From contig PCWO01000030.1 in NCBI GenBank assembly GCA_002796205.1, positions 1,466 to 9,370 of the forward strand: a stretch of DNA of 7,905 bases. The letters run 5' to 3'. Source of the DNA: Candidatus Liptonbacteria bacterium CG11_big_fil_rev_8_21_14_0_20_35_14. Its GTDB lineage: Bacteria > Patescibacteriota > Minisyncoccia > UBA6257 > XYB1-36-10. A program made the translations under genes and the position numbers. The stretch's first letter is position 1. Each line of letters opens with the position of its first letter. The notes below the pieces were generated by a model. That model was not told where the DNA came from. It did not search any database and saw only the letters and a list, made by a program, of their open reading frames with translations. Below, piece after piece: positions 4,894 through 7,905 of this stretch.

Positions 4894-5616
4894 TTAATTA
4901 ATTTTACTAATAATATTTTTGACTTTTATAGATGATAAGCTGGCTCCGCCGATTAAAGCTCCATCTATACTCTCACATTCTATTAAAGATTTAATGTTTT
5001 GGCTAGTCACCGACCCTCCATATAAAACCGGCGCTCCAAATTTTCCTAATCGCCTAGATATAACTTTTATATGTCCTAGGGACGGATTTTCACCCGTGCC
5101 AATAGCCCATATTGGCTCATAGGCTACTATAATTTTTCTCATTGAGGAGACTCCGATTAACGCTCTATACAATTGATACTGCACATATCTTTCTGAAATA
5201 AATAAAGGCCACTTACTTTTTTCTCCCACCGCCACTATCACATTAAAATCAGCCTTAACTGCTTCCTTAACTTTTTTATTTATTAAAAAATCACTCTCCC
5301 CCATTTTTCTTCTTTCAGAGTGTCCTATTAAAACATGATTAACTTGAATACTCTCAAGTTGTTTTAAAGATATCTCACCCGTAAAGGCGCCGTTTTTATG
5401 ATAAAAAACATTTTGCGCACAGAGCTTTATTTTACTTTTTAATTTTCTTTTTAAATCAACCAAACTACTTAAAAAAACAAAAGGCGCAGTCACCACAACC
5501 TCGCCTTTATAATCTTTAATTGTCTCATTGGTTTTTTTAAAAAGTAAAATAGCCTCCGAAATAGTTTCCGGGTTCATTTTCCAATTAAAAATTAAAATAT
5601 TTTTTTTAAGAGGCAT
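4894..5616 (-). CDS. tpiA: Triosephosphate isomerase
   Basis: The enzyme interconverts dihydroxyacetone phosphate and glyceraldehyde 3-phosphate in glycolysis, in the cytosol. The 240 residues form a complete TIM barrel of near-normal length (about 250). Catalytic residues are all present: N11 and K13 in FNWKMNP, H99 in LIGHSERR, and E167 in AYEPIWAIGTGE, which also supplies flexible loop 6 (168-175). Phosphate-binding segments YGGSV (199-203) and IGGAS (222-226) are intact. The start at ATG 5616 is supported by the immediate first strand (KKNILIFNW). An extended -10 box 11 bp upstream leaves a leader of only about 5 nt and no Shine-Dalgarno site. The gene heads an operon with the SIMPL and gtrA genes. 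Confidence 0.97.
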   Translation of the reverse strand: MPLKKNILIFNWKMNPETISEAILLFKKTNETIKDYKGEVVVTAPFVFLSSLVDLKRKLKSKIKLCAQNVFYHKNGAFTGEISLKQLESIQVNHVLIGHSERRKMGESDFLINKKVKEAVKADFNVIVAVGEKSKWPLFISERYVQYQLYRALIGVSSMRKIIVAYEPIWAIGTGENPSLGHIKVISRRLGKFGAPVLYGGSVTSQNIKSLIECESIDGALIGGASLSSIKVKNIISKIN

Positions 5617-5627
5617 ATCTTATATTC

Positions 5628-5636
5628 ATAATATCA
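5628..5636 (-). promoter_or_regulatory. Extended -10 promoter of the tpiA operon
   Basis: Minus-strand TGATATTAT (5636-5628) is an extended -10 element with one change from TATAAT. No good -35 box is seen; that region is the U-tract and hairpin of the preceding terminator. A start near 5621 gives a leader of about 5 nt before ATG 5616. Its place between a terminator and a gene start supports the call. Confidence 0.5.
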
Positions 5637-5640
5637 CAAA

Positions 5641-5676
5641 ATAAAAAACGAGCTATACACAAAATGCGTACAGCCC
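5641..5676 (-). terminator. Rho-independent terminator after the dipeptidase gene
   Basis: Arms 5665-5676 and 5650-5661 pair over 12 bp around a 3-nt loop in minus-strand RNA (GGGCUGUACGCA with UGUGUAUAGCUC). Three of the pairs are G.U and would be mismatches on the plus strand. The stem is followed by GUUUUUUAUUUU. It lies about 20 bp after the dipeptidase stop codon. Confidence 0.9.
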
Positions 5677-5694
5677 TTAATCAAATTATTTTTA

Positions 5695-6612
5695 TTAATC
5701 AACAGATCCTAACTCTACATCAATTAAAGTTTTTTTTGAATGTTCTAACCAATTTTCAAATCCATTAAAATGAGCAAGTTGATTATCAGTTAATTGATAA
5801 TCTTCAGGCTTAAGTTCGCCTTCAGCTACTGATAAATAATTTAAAAGCTCTTCACCTTCCTTATCAACTAAAGGATGGATATAAATTTTATTCATAATTT
5901 TATCTCCATAATTTATTTTTTTGGGATGTTTAATATTTCTATCACAACTTCTCAATCTCATTTCAACCGGACCATAGAAACAAGTGGTTTGCCCTGTATG
6001 CACCGCCCACATCCGGTCGCCATAACAATAGTGCCACCACTCGTCTGTATACCAAACAAATTCTTCATTTTCCATAACAGTTCGTAATATCTCTCTGTTA
6101 TATTTTTGTTCTTTAGTAATAAAACGAGAAAACATTGGGAATTTTTTTCCACTATTATAATCTTCTTTACTACTTAAATGATTTATCCCCATATCCACGG
6201 AAGTCCCATCATTATAAATTAAACCAATATCAATAGCTCCTCCACAGCGATGATTGGCTAACTTAGTTGGTCTGGCTACAAAACGATTAGCCTCTTTTTG
6301 AATTTTTTCTTCAGTCCAATTAGGATGAGCCTGCCTCGTTTTAGCGCATTCATCATCCCAATACTCTTTTTGTTTCCATAAAGGCCTATAGCCTTCCAAA
6401 AATTTAATTTTATACTCATCAGGTAAATTTAAAGATGCTTTAAGAAGTTTTTTCCATATAGTTTCTCTGACAAATTTATGTGCCGGGTAATCTTTATGGG
6501 CGATAATTATTTTATCAGTTGCTTGAACCTTAATCATCGGCTCATGATTTTCCCTAATAATTACTTTGTCATATTTTTCCGACTCTATATATTGAGTAAT
6601 CTGTTTGTTCAT
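5695..6612 (-). CDS. VanX-like zinc D-Ala-D-Ala dipeptidase (peptidase family M15) with C-terminal extension
   Basis: VanX/DdpX enzymes are zinc dipeptidases that cleave D-Ala-D-Ala, either for wall-peptide recycling or in glycopeptide resistance. Numbered from ATG 6612, the protein has 305 residues. It shows EGYRP with the transition-state arginine R76, zinc ligands H121 and D128 in NHRCGGAID, and EWWHY with base E191 and ligand H194. R-to-H and H-to-D spacings equal those of VanX (45 and 7). No signal peptide is seen, so it is probably cytosolic. VanX is about 200 residues; here about 80 acidic residues follow the domain, with a motif near 274-292 that resembles the N-terminus of the upstream protein. 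I chose the ATG because GGUGA sits 5 nt before it. A GTG at 6621, overlapping the upstream stop as GTGA, is the alternative. No vanH/vanA-type ligase gene is nearby, so resistance is not indicated. Confidence 0.85.
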   Translation of the reverse strand: MNKQITQYIESEKYDKVIIRENHEPMIKVQATDKIIIAHKDYPAHKFVRETIWKKLLKASLNLPDEYKIKFLEGYRPLWKQKEYWDDECAKTRQAHPNWTEEKIQKEANRFVARPTKLANHRCGGAIDIGLIYNDGTSVDMGINHLSSKEDYNSGKKFPMFSRFITKEQKYNREILRTVMENEEFVWYTDEWWHYCYGDRMWAVHTGQTTCFYGPVEMRLRSCDRNIKHPKKINYGDKIMNKIYIHPLVDKEGEELLNYLSVAEGELKPEDYQLTDNQLAHFNGFENWLEHSKKTLIDVELGSVD

Positions 6613-6617
6613 ATAAA

Positions 6618-6923
6618 TCACCGCCTTCTTTTTTTAGCCTCATCTGCTATATAAAGTGTAGTTAAAAATAAATTTTTTTCTTTCTCTTTCTTTTTTTCTT
6701 TTGGCTTATTCTTAGACTCTTTTACAATTTTATTATTTAAACAATATCTTAAAATCCCTTTTGGGTCTCTGTAAGTACGAGGCTCGCCAACAATCTGATT
6801 ATCAAATGAATTATCCGATTCATTTAGCCAATCATTCATTTCTTTAAATTCTTGCTGTTCTTTTTTTGTCATTGTTATTTCCCCAGGGTTGTTTGGCACA
6901 AAAGCATTAGATTTTTTTATCAT
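6618..6923 (-). CDS. Small hypothetical protein with basic C-terminal tail
   Basis: I do not recognise this 101-residue protein. It is soluble in character: an N-terminal polar stretch, a predicted helix around residues 18-36 (MTKKEQQEFKEMNDWLNES), a middle part with EPRTYRDPKGILRYCL (47-62), a very lysine-rich segment (65-84), and an end AKKRRR. The ATG at 6923 follows AAAGGG at a suitable distance. A second ATG at 6872 (M18) follows GGGG and begins exactly at the helix, so a shorter 84-residue form is possible. The gene ends 5 nt before the dipeptidase ATG, so the two are co-transcribed. The helix lines up without gaps with a segment of the dipeptidase tail, which hints at a shared partner or a common interaction motif. 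The lysine-rich part may bind nucleic acid or membrane; that is only inference. Confidence 0.7.
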   Translation of the reverse strand: MIKKSNAFVPNNPGEITMTKKEQQEFKEMNDWLNESDNSFDNQIVGEPRTYRDPKGILRYCLNNKIVKESKNKPKEKKKEKEKNLFLTTLYIADEAKKRRR

Positions 6924-6959
6924 GGTTTTCCCTTTCTATTTTCAATAAATTCTATTCAC

Positions 6960-6987
6960 AGAATACAATATTTATTTTTTAAGTCAA
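6960..6987 (-). promoter_or_regulatory. Candidate promoter of the hypothetical-dipeptidase operon
   Basis: On the minus strand TTGACT (6987-6982) and TATTCT (6965-6960) are 16 bp apart, predicting a start near 6953 and a leader of about 30 nt that includes AAAGGG before ATG 6923. The -35 box overlaps the last codons of the methyltransferase gene. No terminator is visible between the two genes, so read-through from upstream is also possible. Confidence 0.45.
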
Positions 6988-7692
6988 ACTACCATAAACC
7001 ACAACTATATCTAAAGTTCTTTCTATATAATCTCTTTTACTTAAAACATTTCTTAAATCATTTAAAACTTTCTCTTTAAAATTATCATTTACTAAATTCC
7101 ATAAACTAACAGATTGTAAATATAATAAAGCCTCCTCTAAATTATAATTTTCAACTACTTTAAAAACTTTTTTCTTTATACTAACAAAACCATATTGCTT
7201 TAATATAATATTTGGTTCATAATCTTTTTTTATAGACGGCAATTCTTCGCTAACATATTTTTCAAGCACGCTTCTATATATATTCTTCAAACCCGACTTT
7301 TCTTCCTTATTAATTACGCAAAATATTCCGTTAGTTTTTAAAACTCTCTTAATTTCTAAAATAGATTTTTTATCACAAAACCAATGAAAGGCGCTAAAAG
7401 CTGTTACTAAATCAAAATAACTATTTTCAAAAGGTAAATTAGAAACATCTGATACCTTGTAATTAATACTGTCGTTTGAAATCATATCTTCATCTTTATC
7501 AACTCCAATAATATATCCACTATAAGGTGCTAATTGCCTAGTTGATATACCAGTTCCACAACCTAAATCCAATACCAAAGGTTTATTTTTATTTAACTTA
7601 TTAAAAATATACTTAATAACTTCTAACGGAACTCGTCTTCTGCCTTTCTTATAATTTTCTTTTAAATTTCCAAAATCCCCATAATTATACAT
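6979..7692 (-). CDS. Class I SAM-dependent methyltransferase, substrate unknown
   Basis: The 237 residues show a Rossmann-fold methyltransferase of the UbiE/methyltransferase-11 type. Motif I is VLDLGCGTG (40-48), which binds SAM. The acidic residue ending strand 2 is D65 in IIGVDKD, the adenine-site acidic motif is SDVSNLPF (81-88), and motif IV is FDLVTAFSAFHWF (93-105). The following EIKRVLKTNG matches the usual post-IV helix and turn. The N-terminal part (YGDFGNLKENYKKGRRRVP) resembles the cap of small-molecule methyltransferases, but the C-terminal half gives no substrate clue. The ATG lies 2 nt after the stop of the preceding gene, so the two are co-transcribed; a functional link to dTMP kinase is not expected. 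Codon use is more A/T-rich than in secA. No signal or membrane segment is visible. Confidence 0.88.
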   Translation of the reverse strand: MYNYGDFGNLKENYKKGRRRVPLEVIKYIFNKLNKNKPLVLDLGCGTGISTRQLAPYSGYIIGVDKDEDMISNDSINYKVSDVSNLPFENSYFDLVTAFSAFHWFCDKKSILEIKRVLKTNGIFCVINKEEKSGLKNIYRSVLEKYVSEELPSIKKDYEPNIILKQYGFVSIKKKVFKVVENYNLEEALLYLQSVSLWNLVNDNFKEKVLNDLRNVLSKRDYIERTLDIVVVYGSLT

Positions 7693-7694
7693 AC

Positions 7695-7905
7695 TTAACT
7701 ATCATTTAATTTTTTAAGAACAATTTTTAAGACTTCTTCGTGAACCTCGGTCGGAGACATACAAACCATGCCCGCACAACAAGTTACCTTTTTCCAATTT
7801 TTATTTTGTTTTTGTAGGAGTATGGCGCTATCTCTGGAATTTTTTAAATGAATTAAATTATCCTCGGCCACATCTTTCCGGCCTTTTAGATAAGTTTTTT
7901 TTCTT
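7695..7905 (-). CDS. tmk: Probable thymidylate (dTMP) kinase, C-terminal 69 residues only
   Basis: The 5' part lies beyond the right edge; 69 codons and a TAA (7697-7695) remain. The fragment starts KTYLKGRKDVAEDNLIHLKN, continues through a helix and WKKVTCCAGMVCMSPTEVHEEV, and ends in a helix IVLKKL. This order fits the end of thymidylate kinase, which makes dTDP from dTMP: the lid helix, the Y-x-G-x-K-D-I-H-E-type segment with HLKN as I recall it from bacterial small-genome versions, a strand, and a final helix introduced by SPEEIH-like residues. The Walker A and DRX motifs that would settle identity are outside the window, so the call rests on recall of the family's C-terminus. It is co-transcribed with the methyltransferase gene 2 nt downstream. 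Confidence 0.6.
   Translation of the reverse strand, partial: RKKTYLKGRKDVAEDNLIHLKNSRDSAILLQKQNKNWKKVTCCAGMVCMSPTEVHEEVLKIVLKKLNDS

Noticed and set aside
5875..6152. Short frames on both strands inside the dipeptidase gene
   Set aside because: The dipeptidase frame carries catalytic motifs through this stretch, so the others are shadows.
6852..7079. Plus-strand frame of 75 codons
   Set aside because: It runs antisense over the end of the methyltransferase gene and the start of the hypothetical gene; its Phe/Tyr/His-rich product is what A/T-rich antisense yields.
1..7905. CRISPR array, insertion sequence or prophage
   Set aside because: No regularly spaced direct repeats, transposase, integrase or terminal inverted repeats were seen.

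Overview
The window is A+T-rich, and every recognisable protein gene lies on the minus strand, so it is transcribed from high to low coordinates. UGA is used as a stop and the standard bacterial code fits. Several features suggest a small-genome bacterium of the Patescibacteria/CPR type: short gene versions, few Shine-Dalgarno sites, a tiny lysine/alanine-rich histone-H1-like protein, a SecA with an extra N-terminal-region insertion, and compact operons. That placement is an inference from style and was not tested phylogenetically.

In transcription order: (i) 7905-6979 holds the 3' end of a probable thymidylate kinase gene followed by a class I SAM methyltransferase. (ii) 6923-5695 is a two-gene operon, a small basic-tailed hypothetical protein and a VanX-like D-Ala-D-Ala dipeptidase, closed by a clear terminator at 5641-5676. 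(iii) 5616-3657 is a three-gene operon: triosephosphate isomerase, a membrane-anchored SIMPL (DUF541) protein and a GtrA-like four-helix membrane protein. (iv) 3675-3007 has no conventional gene. It holds a large foldable inverted repeat over the gtrA stop codon, two back-to-back candidate small-RNA units (each with promoter, about 100-135 nt body and terminator), a nearly pure A/T tract and a cluster of short inverted repeats. (v) 3006-2872 encodes a 44-residue H1-like protein with its own terminator. (vi) 2773-1 is the hpf-secA pair, the two genes overlapping as TAATG; secA runs off the left edge.

The protein genes are mostly housekeeping: ribosome hibernation, protein export, glycolysis, dTTP synthesis and cell-wall peptide turnover. 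The most unusual part is 3311-3675. Its hairpins contain G.U pairs that are valid only in minus-strand RNA. One of them is a 20-pair stem presenting an AGGAGG sequence in a 44-nt loop. I do not recognise these RNAs as a known family.
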